Shown in pieces: positions 10,301 to 22,160 of a stretch of 64,000 nucleotides of DNA (position 1 is its first letter; the number at the start of each line of letters is the position of its first letter). Below the pieces are notes generated by a model. That model was given only the letters and a program-made list of their open reading frames with translations. It was not told the origin of the DNA and did no database searches. The translations under genes and the position numbers were made by a program. The stretch is from assembly GCF_018837975.1 (NCBI RefSeq), contig NZ_JAGSOY010000012.1, positions 39,992-103,991 of the forward strand, given 5' to 3'. The DNA is from Zooshikella harenae. Its GTDB lineage: Bacteria; Pseudomonadota; Gammaproteobacteria; Pseudomonadales; Zooshikellaceae.

Positions 10301-11578
10301 TTGTTTTTTGAACGCCATCAAGGTGGCGAACATGCCGTATTGGTTCATCCTGAGCTAATTGACGATAAAGAACGGGAAGATCCCCGCGAGTTTGAAGAAC
10401 TGGTTGGTTCTGCGGGGGCTGACCCCGTTGCCTTTATCACCTCTACAAGCCCGCAACCTCATCCCAAATTCTTTATCGGTAAAGGCAAAGTTGAAGAAGT
10501 TCGCCAAGCTGTCAAACAACTGAAAGCTGAAATTGTTATTTTCAATCATAGTCTGTCCCCAACACAGGAACGCAACCTCGAAAGAGAACTTGAGTGCCGT
10601 GTGGTAGATCGGACGGGGTTAATACTGGATATCTTTGCTCAACGGGCACGAACCCATGAAGGTAAGTTACAAGTTGAGCTGGCCCAGTTGCAGCATTTAA
10701 GTACTCGTCTGGTGCGTGGATGGACTCACTTAGAACGCCAGAAGGGGGGGATTGGTCTCCGAGGTCCTGGGGAAACGCAGCTGGAAACAGATCGACGCTT
10801 ACTACGTGAACGGATCAAAACGATCCAAAAACGCTTGGACAAAGTTCGCAAGCAGCGTGATCAGAGTCGTCGCTCCAGAAAGCGTGCTGATGTACCTCTA
10901 GTTTCTCTGGTGGGATATACCAACGCAGGGAAATCTACGTTATTCAATACACTTACTACTGCGGAAGTGTATGCGGCTGATCAGTTATTTGCTACGTTGG
11001 ACCCAACACTGCGTCGTATCGAGGTGCCGGATATTGGTGCTGTCATTGTTGCAGACACGGTTGGATTTATAAGACACTTGCCCCATAAGCTGGTACAGGC
11101 ATTTCGGGCGACCCTTGAAGAAACTGTAGCAGCAGATTTGCTTATTCACGTAGTTGACTGTTATGACAGTGAGCGTGATGGCAATATTGAGCAAGTCAAT
11201 GATGTTTTATTAGAGATTGGGGCTGAAAAAGTACCCAGGCTGTTGGTGTATAACAAGATCGACCTTCTTACTGATCGAGCGCCACAGATTGACTACGATG
11301 AGGAAGGTAAGCCTTGGCGGGTATGGGTTTCTGCACTCAGTGGTGAAGGCTTTGGGCTGATAAAAAAGGCTATTTCAGAGCTGCTGGGCGAAAGTGTCGT
11401 GGAAGCTACACTACAATTAAAACCTTCTCAAGGACGATTAAGAGCAGAGCTATTTCGTCTTGGGGCAGTCCTTGAGGAAAGTAGTGAAGATCATGGGGGG
11501 TGGTTGATACGAGTACGTATGCAGCAACATGATTTGCAACGCCTGGCCAAGCGTGAAGGAGAGTTGCAGACGTTGTAG
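10301..11578 (+). CDS. hflX: Ribosome-associated GTPase HflX
   Basis: HflX is a GTPase that splits stalled or stress-damaged 70S ribosomes. The 425-residue protein has the HflX N-terminal domain, a coiled region rich in Arg/Lys (about 150-195), and a G domain with GYTNAGKSTLFNTL (G1), DTVGFIRHLPH (G3) and NKID (G4). The start is TTG at 10301, supported by GCAGGAG 8-12 bases upstream. It lies 21 bp after hfq, so the two are probably co-transcribed. Confidence 0.96.
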   Translation: MFFERHQGGEHAVLVHPELIDDKEREDPREFEELVGSAGADPVAFITSTSPQPHPKFFIGKGKVEEVRQAVKQLKAEIVIFNHSLSPTQERNLERELECRVVDRTGLILDIFAQRARTHEGKLQVELAQLQHLSTRLVRGWTHLERQKGGIGLRGPGETQLETDRRLLRERIKTIQKRLDKVRKQRDQSRRSRKRADVPLVSLVGYTNAGKSTLFNTLTTAEVYAADQLFATLDPTLRRIEVPDIGAVIVADTVGFIRHLPHKLVQAFRATLEETVAADLLIHVVDCYDSERDGNIEQVNDVLLEIGAEKVPRLLVYNKIDLLTDRAPQIDYDEEGKPWRVWVSALSGEGFGLIKKAISELLGESVVEATLQLKPSQGRLRAELFRLGAVLEESSEDHGGWLIRVRMQQHDLQRLAKREGELQTL

Positions 11579-11655
11579 AGACTAATAACCTTGGAAAGTA
11601 AAGTTGCACCTCTGCGCTAAGGTTCCTACAATTTCAAAACAAATCATTATTAAAG

Positions 11656-11695
11656 CGAGTTGTGTAATAACATTTGTTTGTTACACAGCGTTTTT
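11656..11695 (+). terminator. Possible terminator between hflX and hflK
   Basis: Arms TGTGTAA (11661-11667) and TTACACA (11681-11687) form a 7-bp stem, followed by GCG and TTTTT. The stem is AT-rich, so termination would be partial, allowing some read-through into hflK. Confidence 0.4.
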
Positions 11696-11734
11696 ACTGA
11701 TTATCTAATCATCACGGGTGTAACGGAGAAGTCT

Positions 11735-12907
11735 ATGGCCTGGAATGAACCGGGTGGAAATGACAAGCATCAAGACCCTTGGGGGGGTGGTAATAAGGGG
11801 AATAATCAGGGTCCTCCTGATCTTGATGAGGTGCTTCGCAAATTTCAACAAAAGCTGAGTGGGCTATTTGGTGGAAAGGGTGGAGGCTCTACGTCTGGAC
11901 GGCGTGGGTCTGGCTCCAGTGGCATGTTCTCTCTTGTAGTTATCATTGCAGTTGTTCTTTATGTGTGGAATGCGGTGTATACCGTGGATGAAAAAGAACA
12001 AGCTGTCGTGCTACGTCTTGGGAAATATCATGACACAGTAGGGCCTGGCTTACATATGTATTTTCCTCCTTTTGAGAAAAAGTTTCAGGAACGGGTAACT
12101 GAGTTTCGTACCTATAACTTACGCCAACAAATGCTGACAGAAGACGAAAATATTGTTGAAGTGGCTATGTCTGTGCAGTACAACGTTGGCAATCTTAAAG
12201 ACTTTGTGCTGCAGGTTGAGGATCCTATCAGCAGTTTGGAACATGCGACGCAAAGTGCTCTACGGCATGTTGTAGGTGGCTCAGAGATGCATTCGGTACT
12301 TACAGAGGGTCGTGAAGCTCTGGCGGATGAAGTCAAAGAGCGTTTACAGGCTTATATTAATCTGTATAAAGCCGGTATTAATGTAGGACGTATTAACGTT
12401 GAGGCAACCCAACCGCCAAGAGAAGTTCAAGCTTCATTTGATGATGTCATTCGGGCTCGAGAAGACAAAGAACGGGTTCAGAATAAAGCACAAGCGTATA
12501 GCAATGCTATTATCCCTGAAGCTCGAGGTGAGGCTCAGCGTAAGTTAGAAGAGGCGGGAGGTTATCGTCAGGAGGTGATAGCTAAAGCTGAAGGTGAGGC
12601 TGATCGCTTTTCAAGACTTTATGCAGAATATCAAAAAGCACCAGAAGTAACACGAGAGCGTTTGTACTTGGATGCGCTGCAAGAGGTGCTGACAACCAGC
12701 AATAAAGTTTTGGTTGATGTAAAAGGTGGAAATAATGTGATGTATTTGCCTTTAGATAAACTCACTGGAGGTAATACAGGTGTCAATACATCGACTTCTT
12801 CAACAGGTTTAACACAGCAAGAGATGAATAGCATCGCCAATCGTGTCGCAGATGAGCTGCGGAAGCGAACTCCCACAAGCACTAGAACTGGGAGGACAGT
12901 ACGATGA
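11735..12907 (+). CDS. hflK: FtsH protease modulator HflK
   Basis: HflK and HflC form a large inner-membrane cage around the FtsH protease. The chosen ATG at 11735 gives 390 residues starting MAWNEPGGND, typical of the family, with CGGAG upstream. An upstream in-frame ATG at 11660 adds 25 residues unlike the family. A Gly-rich segment (about 8-65) is followed by one membrane helix (about 67-85), an SPFH/band-7 domain (about 90-260) and a charged coiled region. The stop overlaps the hflC ATG by 4 bp. Confidence 0.95.
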   Translation: MAWNEPGGNDKHQDPWGGGNKGNNQGPPDLDEVLRKFQQKLSGLFGGKGGGSTSGRRGSGSSGMFSLVVIIAVVLYVWNAVYTVDEKEQAVVLRLGKYHDTVGPGLHMYFPPFEKKFQERVTEFRTYNLRQQMLTEDENIVEVAMSVQYNVGNLKDFVLQVEDPISSLEHATQSALRHVVGGSEMHSVLTEGREALADEVKERLQAYINLYKAGINVGRINVEATQPPREVQASFDDVIRAREDKERVQNKAQAYSNAIIPEARGEAQRKLEEAGGYRQEVIAKAEGEADRFSRLYAEYQKAPEVTRERLYLDALQEVLTTSNKVLVDVKGGNNVMYLPLDKLTGGNTGVNTSTSSTGLTQQEMNSIANRVADELRKRTPTSTRTGRTVR

Positions 12908-13803
12908 CACCTAAATCATTATTTGGCTTGATTCTTACCTTCATCGTTGTCCTGGTTGGCTGGGATAGCTTTTATATTGTGACGCAAATTGAGCGGGCTG
13001 TGGTATTACGTTTTGGGCAGCTTGTGGCGCCTGATGTGCAGCCAGGGCTTCATATCAAAGCACCATTAATTGATAAGGTCATTAAGTTTGATGCTCGTTT
13101 GCTGACATTAGATGCTCCACCTGAGCGGTTTCTGACTCAAGAAAAAAAGGCACTTATCGTGGATTCATACGTTAAGTGGCGTATTAAAGATGTGGGTAAA
13201 TTCTACCGTTCTACAGCAGGAAGCGTATTACAGGCAAACCGCTTGTTATCTCAGCGGGTTGAGTCTGGATTGCGGAACCGTGTGGGAAGACTCTCGCTAC
13301 AAGAGGTTGTTTCTGGTAAGCGAGATGAATTAATGGAAGAGCTGACTAAAGTACTTAACAAGTTTACGGAGGAAAACTACGGTATTCGTGTAAATGACTT
13401 GCGTGTTAAGCGGATTGATCTTCCTCCTCAGGTAAGTGATTCAGTTTTTGAACGGATGGCTACAGAACGCGAGAAAGAAGCTCAGGAGTTGCGCTCTCAG
13501 GGTAATGAGCAAGCTGAAATTACTCGAGCTACTGCTGATCGCGAGCGTCGCGTACTATTGGCGGAAGCCTATAGAGAAGCTGAGAAAATTCGAGGTGAAG
13601 GTGACGCAAAAGCAGCAGCAATTTATGCTAGTGCGTATAACCAAGATCCAGAGTTTTATGCATTTTACCGTAGCTTGCATGCTTACAAAGAAAGTTTTAA
13701 AGAAAATAATGGCATGATGATATTGGAGCCTGATAGTGACTTTTTCAAGTATTTGAAAAAAGCCTATAGGCAGCCAAAATCTCCTGCCAACAGTAGTGAA
13801 TAG
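12904..13803 (+). CDS. hflC: FtsH protease modulator HflC
   Basis: Partner of HflK in the periplasm-facing HflKC complex that modulates FtsH. The 299-residue protein has an N-terminal membrane helix (about 5-22, FGLILTFIVVLVGWDSFY), the SPFH segment ERAVVLRFG and an Ala/Glu/Arg-rich coiled coil. The family signature YRSLHAYKESF lies near the C-terminus. It starts inside the hflK stop (ATGA overlap) and is followed by a clear terminator at 13857. Confidence 0.96.
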   Translation: MTPKSLFGLILTFIVVLVGWDSFYIVTQIERAVVLRFGQLVAPDVQPGLHIKAPLIDKVIKFDARLLTLDAPPERFLTQEKKALIVDSYVKWRIKDVGKFYRSTAGSVLQANRLLSQRVESGLRNRVGRLSLQEVVSGKRDELMEELTKVLNKFTEENYGIRVNDLRVKRIDLPPQVSDSVFERMATEREKEAQELRSQGNEQAEITRATADRERRVLLAEAYREAEKIRGEGDAKAAAIYASAYNQDPEFYAFYRSLHAYKESFKENNGMMILEPDSDFFKYLKKAYRQPKSPANSSE

Positions 13804-13856
13804 ATGAATCCATTAAACAACTACTGTACTCCATAAAAATCGTGTTATGATTGTTC

Positions 13857-13882
13857 AAACCGGGTCCATTACCCGGTTTTTT
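13857..13882 (+). terminator. Rho-independent terminator after hflC
   Basis: Perfect 9-bp stem, AAACCGGGT (13857-13865) and ACCCGGTTT (13871-13879), 5-base loop, then a T-run to 13882. It probably ends the hfq/hflX/hflKC transcript and lies just ahead of the DUF2065 gene. Confidence 0.85.
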
Positions 13883-13935
13883 GTTGCCTGATGCTTGGAG
13901 ATTTTTGTTTATCAACTAGCTTGGACGCTGTATCG

Positions 13936-14127
13936 ATGGACTTTTGGCGTGAACTACTTGTTGCATTTTGTTTAATGTTGGTGATTGAAGGCATTATTCC
14001 TTTTTTGTATCCCCATCGGTGGCGTGAGTTAGTAGCAATGTTGGCGCAGATTGATGATAAAACATTGCGCATTATTGGCTTGGTAAGCATGTTAACGGGC
14101 ACAGCATTGCTTTATTTATTTAATTAA
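13936..14127 (+). CDS. DUF2065 (YjeT-like) small inner-membrane protein
   Basis: A 63-residue protein beginning MDFWRELLVAFCLMLVIEG, with two predicted membrane helices (about 5-25 and 43-62) around a YPHRW turn. It matches the DUF2065/YjeT family in length and in position between hflC and hisZ/purA. An ATG at 13891 in the same frame would add 15 residues, but the family begins at the later ATG. Neither start has a good ribosome site. Function is unknown. Confidence 0.85.
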   Translation: MDFWRELLVAFCLMLVIEGIIPFLYPHRWRELVAMLAQIDDKTLRIIGLVSMLTGTALLYLFN

Positions 14128-14162
14128 TTAGATTAACCAATTAGCTGATTGCGAGTAAGACC

Positions 14163-16686
<2,524 letters not shown>

Positions 16687-17036
16687 TATTCAGCAAGTGC
16701 TTTACTTGTTTTAAATTAGGTTACTGAAAATCACTACGCTGCTTCTTCCCTCCAAACTGCTCAGAGTAAGACTCTGAAGCATCCTGAACCAAAGGTATTT
16801 TATAATGCCTTTGGTTTGGCTACCTGCAAAATGATTGACTCTGCCTGTTATACGACACACACTTCATCTGTGCGATGAAGATATAGGCAAACGATTAACT
16901 GAGTAATGCATAGTCTATAGAAAGGTGATAATTCTTTTAGAAATACATCATTTATAGTGTTTACTTTGATTACATTGGTTAATAAACAAGTAGAAATTCA
17001 TTGAAAAGAAAAGAAAATTTGAAAAAAAATTCCAAA
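16687..17036. other. purA-rnr intergenic region with two hairpins
   Basis: 350 bp without a gene. One hairpin has arms TCAGAGT (16761-16767) and ACTCTGA (16771-16777). A second has 13-base arms at 16787-16799 and 16804-16816 (one G-T wobble) around a 4-base loop. Neither has a T-run. I looked for the tRNA found here in some relatives and did not see a cloverleaf. Confidence 0.6.
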
Positions 17037-19532
17037 ATGTCTGATTGGTGGAAAACAGCAGACCCTCAAGCTGCCGAAGAGGCAAAAAAATACGAAAATC
17101 CTATTCCTAGCCGACAGCTGATTATGCAGTTGCTAGAAGATCGTGGTACTCCTGCCACTTTGTCGGCATTATGCCGTGCACTTGAAATTGATAACGATGA
17201 AAGTCGTGAAGCGTTGCGCCGCCGTTTGCGTGCAATGGAGCGTGATGGGCAGTTATTGTCTACGCGCAAAGGAGCTTATGGATTACTGTCCAAGATGGAT
17301 CTGGTCAAAGGTCGAGTGATTGGACATCGTGATGGTTATGGTTTTGTAGCGCCTGCTGATGGTTCTGATGATCTCTATGTTTCTGGCACAGAAATGAGAC
17401 AACTCATGGATGGCGACATAGTGGTGGTCAGAGAGGCTGGTGTTGATCGTCGTGGCCGTCGAGAAGCTGCACTGGTAGAAGTTCTGGAAAGAAAAAATCA
17501 ACAGCTAGTCGGTCGTTTTTATAAAAAGGGTAATACCCAGTTTGTTACCCCAGAAAATAAGCGCATTGATAAAGATATTCAGGTTGAGTCAGGTCCCATT
17601 CAGCCGAATCAAGGTCAGTATGTTATTGTCGAAATCACTCAGCAGCCTACACGACGCTTGTTGCCGCAGGGCATAATTAAAGAAGTGCTTGGTGATCATA
17701 TGGCACCAGGTATGGAGGTTGATGTTGCAACTCGGGTTCATGAGCTACCTCATGAATGGCCTGAGGCCGTGACTGATAATGTTGCAGGTTACACAACTGA
17801 AGTTGAAGAAGCCGATAAACTTAATCGAGTTGATTTACGAAACCTGCCGTTTGTCACAATTGATGGCGAGGATGCTAAAGATTTTGATGATGCCGTGTTC
17901 TGTATGCCAAAAAAAGGCGGAGGCTGGCGTTTATATGTTGCTATTGCTGACGTATCACATTATGTGAAAAAAGACTCTGCGCTGGACAGGGAGGCTCTTA
18001 ATCGGGGCAACTCTGTTTACTTCCCAGGTTATGTTATTCCAATGTTACCTGAAATACTGTCCAACGGATTGTGTTCACTTAATCCTCATGTTGATCGTTT
18101 AGCTATGGTTTGTGAGATGACAATCAGTGCTCAAGGCCGACTGAGTGGTTATACGTTTTATGAGGGGATAATTCATTCTCATGCCAGGTTAACTTATACC
18201 CAGGTTGGTAAGCTGCTTGGTAATTCGGCAGAAAAAAATGGGTCTGTTGATAGCTTCTTAAATGAAGTTTCCCCTCATTTGAAAAATCTGTATGCCATGT
18301 ATTTGGCACTGAGAGCGGCTAGGGAAACGCGCGGGGCAATTGACTTTGAAACGACTGAAACTCAAATCATTTTTGGTGAAGGTAGAAAAATTGAGCGAAT
18401 TGTCCCTGTCGTTCGTAATGATGCTCATAAAGTCATTGAAGAGTGTATGCTTTGTGCAAACGTGGCAACAGCGCGCTTTTTAGAAAAGCATGAGCTACCA
18501 GCACTTTATCGAATTCATGAAGGGCCAAAGTCTGATAAGCTGTTGAACTTACAGCAGTTTTTGGGTGAGCTTGGGTTGGCATTACCTGTGTCAGATAAAG
18601 TGAACCCTGCCAGTTTTCAAAAAGTACTGGCACAAATCGAAGGTCGGCCTGATGCACACTTGATTCAAACCATGCTGTTGCGTTCTATGAGTCAAGCTGT
18701 TTATTCACCAAACAATGTTGGCCACTTTGGGCTGGCTTACCTTGCTTATACCCATTTTACTTCGCCAATTCGCCGTTACCCTGATTTATTGGTACATCGC
18801 GCAATTCGTGCTGTGATTCATAGTAACTTGGATTCAGCAAATGTTAAGCGTGTGACTCAGGATAACCCTATCCAAATTGCTGCATCTTACCCTTATGAGG
18901 TAGGTGATATGCAGGTTTTGGGTGAACATTGTTCAATGACAGAGCGTAGAGCAGATGAAGCAACGCGTGATGCAACAGATTGGCTGAAGTGTGAGTATAT
19001 GCAGGCTCACCTTGGGCAAACTTTTACAGGTGTTGTTAGTGCAGTTACTGCCTTCGGTTTGTTTGTTGAATTAGATGATATCTATATTGAGGGACTGGTT
19101 CATATCACTGCGCTACCTGAAGATTATTACCACTACGATGTTGTGCACCAAGTATTGGTGGGGGAGCGTACGGGAAGACGTTTTAGGCTTGGGGATACGT
19201 TAGAAGTACAGGTAGTTAAGGTTAACTTAGATGACAAAAAAATTGACTTTGAGTTAACGTCTAGTCCTGTTAATAGCAAGAAAGGACGACGTTCCAGTGG
19301 CAAGCAAAAAAAGAAGCCAAGCAACAGGAAGAAGCGTGGAGATAAGCAAAGCGATGTATCAGTAAAGCAATTTGATGATAGCGCTAACCAAACAAAGAAA
19401 AATAAATCCAAGCAGAAAAAGAAAAATAAGAACAAAGGAAAACGTAAAAGTAATGTGAGTTCATCAAGCTCAAACGTTGCAACAGAAACTTCAAAAACAC
19501 CACGCAAGCGCCGTGTAAAAAAAACAAAGTGA
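17037..19532 (+). CDS. rnr: Ribonuclease R
   Basis: RNase R is a processive 3'-5' exoribonuclease that degrades structured RNA. Domains in order: winged-helix RNase B N-terminal (about 20-95), two cold-shock domains, and the RNB catalytic domain with DGEDAKDFDDAVF around the magnesium aspartates. An S1 domain (about 645-730) comes next, then a Lys/Ser/Asn-rich basic tail of about 90 residues. I chose ATG 17037 (MSDWWKTADPQAAEEAKKYE) because Pseudomonas RNase R starts the same way. A TTG at 17001 in frame adds 12 Lys-rich residues. No start has a good ribosome site. Confidence 0.94.
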   Translation: MSDWWKTADPQAAEEAKKYENPIPSRQLIMQLLEDRGTPATLSALCRALEIDNDESREALRRRLRAMERDGQLLSTRKGAYGLLSKMDLVKGRVIGHRDGYGFVAPADGSDDLYVSGTEMRQLMDGDIVVVREAGVDRRGRREAALVEVLERKNQQLVGRFYKKGNTQFVTPENKRIDKDIQVESGPIQPNQGQYVIVEITQQPTRRLLPQGIIKEVLGDHMAPGMEVDVATRVHELPHEWPEAVTDNVAGYTTEVEEADKLNRVDLRNLPFVTIDGEDAKDFDDAVFCMPKKGGGWRLYVAIADVSHYVKKDSALDREALNRGNSVYFPGYVIPMLPEILSNGLCSLNPHVDRLAMVCEMTISAQGRLSGYTFYEGIIHSHARLTYTQVGKLLGNSAEKNGSVDSFLNEVSPHLKNLYAMYLALRAARETRGAIDFETTETQIIFGEGRKIERIVPVVRNDAHKVIEECMLCANVATARFLEKHELPALYRIHEGPKSDKLLNLQQFLGELGLALPVSDKVNPASFQKVLAQIEGRPDAHLIQTMLLRSMSQAVYSPNNVGHFGLAYLAYTHFTSPIRRYPDLLVHRAIRAVIHSNLDSANVKRVTQDNPIQIAASYPYEVGDMQVLGEHCSMTERRADEATRDATDWLKCEYMQAHLGQTFTGVVSAVTAFGLFVELDDIYIEGLVHITALPEDYYHYDVVHQVLVGERTGRRFRLGDTLEVQVVKVNLDDKKIDFELTSSPVNSKKGRRSSGKQKKKPSNRKKRGDKQSDVSVKQFDDSANQTKKNKSKQKKKNKNKGKRKSNVSSSSSNVATETSKTPRKRRVKKTK

Positions 19533-19542
19533 CAGATTTTAA

Positions 19543-20289
19543 ATGAGTAATACTGACGTAGTTTATGGAATTCATGCGGTACTCGCACAGCTAAATCAAA
19601 GACCGGATGATGTTATTGAAATTCTTCTTCAGCAAGGACGAGAAGGAGAGCAAATCAATAAAATCCAAGTTTTTGCTGATAAACAGCACATTACGTGTTC
19701 AGTGGTTTCAAGAAAAGTATTAGATCAATATGCAAAAACTCATCAGGGCGTCGTAGTTAAAGTAAGAGCCTCCCGGGGTAAGACGGAAGAAGAGTTAGTA
19801 CACTTATTGGATACACTTGAAGAACCTCCTTTCATTTTGTTGCTTGATAGCGTGACAGATCCACATAACCTTGGTGCATGTTTGCGCTCTGCTGATGCTG
19901 CAGGTATTCATGCGGTGATTGCGCCAAAAGACAAAGCGGTAGGGCTTACTCCAGTGGTTAGAAAGGTGGCCTGTGGTGCTGCAGAAAGCGTTGCTTTTTT
20001 TTCAGTGACTAATTTGGCTCGTACATTACGAATGCTTCAGGACCGAGGTATTTGGATTACTGGAATGGCAGGGGAAGCGACGCAAGACCTGTATACAACG
20101 GATTTAACAGGGCCAACAGCGCTGGTTTTAGGGGCTGAAGGTAAAGGGTTGCGTAGGCTGACAAGAGAGCTATGTGATCAGCTCACTAAGATACCTATGG
20201 CAGGGTTGGTCAGTAGCTTAAACGTATCTGTAGCCGCAGGTATTTGTCTTTTTGAAGCTGTACGTCAAAGACAATTAAAAGGCAATTAG
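19543..20289 (+). CDS. rlmB: 23S rRNA (guanosine(2251)-2'-O)-methyltransferase RlmB
   Basis: RlmB is a SpoU/TrmH-type knotted methyltransferase that modifies G2251 in the peptidyl-transferase P loop. The 248-residue protein has an L30e-like substrate domain (about 1-75). The SPOUT domain carries DSVTDPHNLGACLRSAD (motif 1), GAEGKGL (motif 2) and SLNVSVAAG (motif 3). It starts 10 bp after rnr, as in many gammaproteobacteria. Confidence 0.96.
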   Translation: MSNTDVVYGIHAVLAQLNQRPDDVIEILLQQGREGEQINKIQVFADKQHITCSVVSRKVLDQYAKTHQGVVVKVRASRGKTEEELVHLLDTLEEPPFILLLDSVTDPHNLGACLRSADAAGIHAVIAPKDKAVGLTPVVRKVACGAAESVAFFSVTNLARTLRMLQDRGIWITGMAGEATQDLYTTDLTGPTALVLGAEGKGLRRLTRELCDQLTKIPMAGLVSSLNVSVAAGICLFEAVRQRQLKGN

Positions 20290-20293
20290 GATC

Positions 20294-21256
20294 ATGGAAA
20301 GTAAAGGCGTTATTTTGGATGCAGATAGCCTCGGCAGTGATATTGATCTGTCGTCTTTTCAACAAATAATGCCTTTTCAGATATTTGGTGCAACAAACAG
20401 TGATCAAGTCGCAACACGAATTGAGTCATGCAGTGTGGCTTTTACGAATAAGGTTATTATTAATGAAGCGCACATGCAGAAAAATCCGCAGTTGCGTTAC
20501 ATTGGGATATTAGCAACAGGTACCAACAATGTTGATTTAGTCGCAGCAAAAAAGCATGGTATTACGGTCACTCATATAACCCGTTATGGTACTGATAGTG
20601 TTGCGCAGCATACATGGGGACTGATTCTCTCATTGGTGACACAGCAATATCGTTATCAACAGGCAGTTAAACAAGGACGATGGTCTGCAAGCGAATTTTT
20701 TTGCTTACTGGATTACCCTATCACTGAGCTTGCTGGAAACAAGTTGGTTATTGTTGGCTATGGTGAGTTAGGCAGGCGAGTAGCTAAAATTGGTGAAGCT
20801 TTTGGTATGGAGGTCATACTTGCTCAGGTGCCTGGCTCTCCACAGCAGAATGAGAAAAATCGGTTGCCTTTAGCAGAAGCATTTGCTCAAGCTGATATTG
20901 TGTCACTACATTGCCCACTTACTGAGCAAACAAAACATTTAATCAACGAAGAGACATTGAGTTGGTTAAGTCCTAGTGCCTATTTAATTAATACGGCACG
21001 TGGAGACTTAATTGATGAAATGGCATTGCTACAGTCATTAATGACAAATCGCTTAGCAGGGGCTGGTCTTGATGTGCTTGCTATAGAGCCTCCTCCCACC
21101 GATCATCCACTAGTTGCAGCTGATTTACCGAATCTTTTAATAACCCCTCACTGTGCTTGGGGGAGTAGGCAAGCAAGGCAACGGCTAGTAGATCAGGCTC
21201 AAAAACACTTGCTTAACTTTCTTGCAAATAAATCATCAGGGGTTGTAGTGTGTTAG
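20294..21256 (+). CDS. D-2-hydroxyacid dehydrogenase (glycerate dehydrogenase-like)
   Basis: A 320-residue NAD-dependent 2-hydroxyacid dehydrogenase. Visible motifs are the dinucleotide site VGYGELGRRVAKIGEAFGM, the substrate-side segment LINTARGDLIDE, and the catalytic His in TPHCAWGSRQARQR. The Trp/Gly after the His and the NNVDL segment resemble glycerate/hydroxypyruvate reductases (HprA-like). The exact substrate cannot be set from sequence. The start is 4 bp after the rlmB stop with AGGA upstream, so it is probably co-transcribed. Confidence 0.85.
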   Translation: MESKGVILDADSLGSDIDLSSFQQIMPFQIFGATNSDQVATRIESCSVAFTNKVIINEAHMQKNPQLRYIGILATGTNNVDLVAAKKHGITVTHITRYGTDSVAQHTWGLILSLVTQQYRYQQAVKQGRWSASEFFCLLDYPITELAGNKLVIVGYGELGRRVAKIGEAFGMEVILAQVPGSPQQNEKNRLPLAEAFAQADIVSLHCPLTEQTKHLINEETLSWLSPSAYLINTARGDLIDEMALLQSLMTNRLAGAGLDVLAIEPPPTDHPLVAADLPNLLITPHCAWGSRQARQRLVDQAQKHLLNFLANKSSGVVVC

Positions 21257-21287
21257 TACAATGAACGTGTTTCTGTACAAGCAAGAC

Positions 21288-21698
21288 TTAGTAGCTGGGT
21301 GGTAACTCAGAAGGTGTTATAAGTCTATCCTCTTGCCCCTTATCTTCGTTTTGCAAGCACAGAAATGGAATAGTGATGTAGTCTATATAGTTTGTATCTC
21401 TTTCTGCGTTGTTTTTACGCTCTTCAATTAAAATAGCATTGCGTTCTCTTTTAGCAAAAATTCTGCAATTTGAACTATTGGGTTTTGCTATTTTTTTACT
21501 GTTTATTTTTTGTGAAAAAGCTTTCAATGGCAGTTGCTCTGATGGTGTTTTTTCTTGAGCCAGGGATTGCAGCTCAAAATCATCCAGTTCTAGTAAATCC
21601 TTAGCGAGTACTTTTAAGCTGAATAAACAGCAAGCGATGATTAAAAAATGTGTTGTAGATTTACTGCATTTTTGAAGATTAGGTATTTGGTGTTTCAT
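21288..21698 (-). CDS. Hypothetical secreted protein
   Basis: 136 residues. A hydrophobic stretch (about 17-31, THFLIIACCLFSLKV) ending at LAK looks like a signal peptide, so the mature part is probably periplasmic. The rest is polar, with Lys/Asn/Glu-rich segments and four Cys overall (two in the mature part). I do not recognise a family. It is convergent with the dehydrogenase gene (31 bp between stops). No strong ribosome site is seen before the ATG. Confidence 0.6.
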   Translation of the reverse strand: MKHQIPNLQKCSKSTTHFLIIACCLFSLKVLAKDLLELDDFELQSLAQEKTPSEQLPLKAFSQKINSKKIAKPNSSNCRIFAKRERNAILIEERKNNAERDTNYIDYITIPFLCLQNEDKGQEDRLITPSELPPSY

Positions 21699-22037
21699 CT
21701 TTAAATAAAAAATTTAGCAATTGTTAATTATTGTGGCATCAAACAATTTATCCTTTGTTTAATAGTAACTTGTTGGCCGGTTCAATTAAATAACGTGTTA
21801 CACTTATACAAAGCATGATAGTTGAGTGTTAACAACATGTGTCTATAAATGGCACTTTCCTTTCAATGTTTATCCCTTTCTCTCATCTCTAGTGCCCAGC
21901 TGGGCGAATAGTTCAGTGTCATTAGGAAGTTATTGTTGAAGTCTGGGTGGCACTCATTTTGAGTGCGTTGCGTGTGAGCAACTTTTGACTGGCATAAGTG
22001 TCTGACAGCATGGGCAATTGCCTATGATCAGCGGTTG

Positions 22038-22066
22038 TTGCAAGTTGACATAGACTTAACTAGAAT
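22038..22066 (+). promoter_or_regulatory. Likely sigma-70 promoter of the rpsF operon
   Basis: TTGCAA at 22038-22043 and TAGAAT at 22061-22066 are separated by exactly 17 bases. This would start transcription near 22073 and leave an rpsF leader of about 85-90 nt. Confidence 0.6.
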
Positions 22067-22110
22067 GCCCGGTTCCTTATAAAGGTCATTTTTTTTTGAC
22101 TCCTTGCTTT

Positions 22111-22160
22111 ACTAGCACCTACTCAGGTGGTGGAAGGCTACTAAACCGAAAGGAGAGTTT
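22111..22160 (+). promoter_or_regulatory. rpsF leader hairpin, candidate S6:S18 autoregulatory site
   Basis: A small hairpin, CACCT (22116-22120) and AGGTG (22125-22129) with an ACTC loop, lies about 30 nt ahead of the rpsF start. Many bacterial rpsF leaders bind the S6:S18 complex and repress their own operon. This one sits in the right place, but I cannot confirm the required bulge by eye. Confidence 0.35.

Larger units (their letters stand above)
21699..22160. other. rpsF upstream region
   Basis: 462 bp without a gene between a minus-strand hypothetical gene and rpsF. It contains a perfect 12-bp palindrome (21894-21905, half-site GCCCAG) and a 7-bp hairpin with TTT loop (21950-21966, arms GCACTCA and TGAGTGC). 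A good sigma-70-type promoter lies at 22038-22066, followed by the rpsF leader. The two upstream dyads are unexplained. Confidence 0.6.

Noticed and set aside
16687..17036. Possible tRNA between purA and rnr
   Set aside because: Some relatives have one here, but no cloverleaf could be drawn from this sequence.
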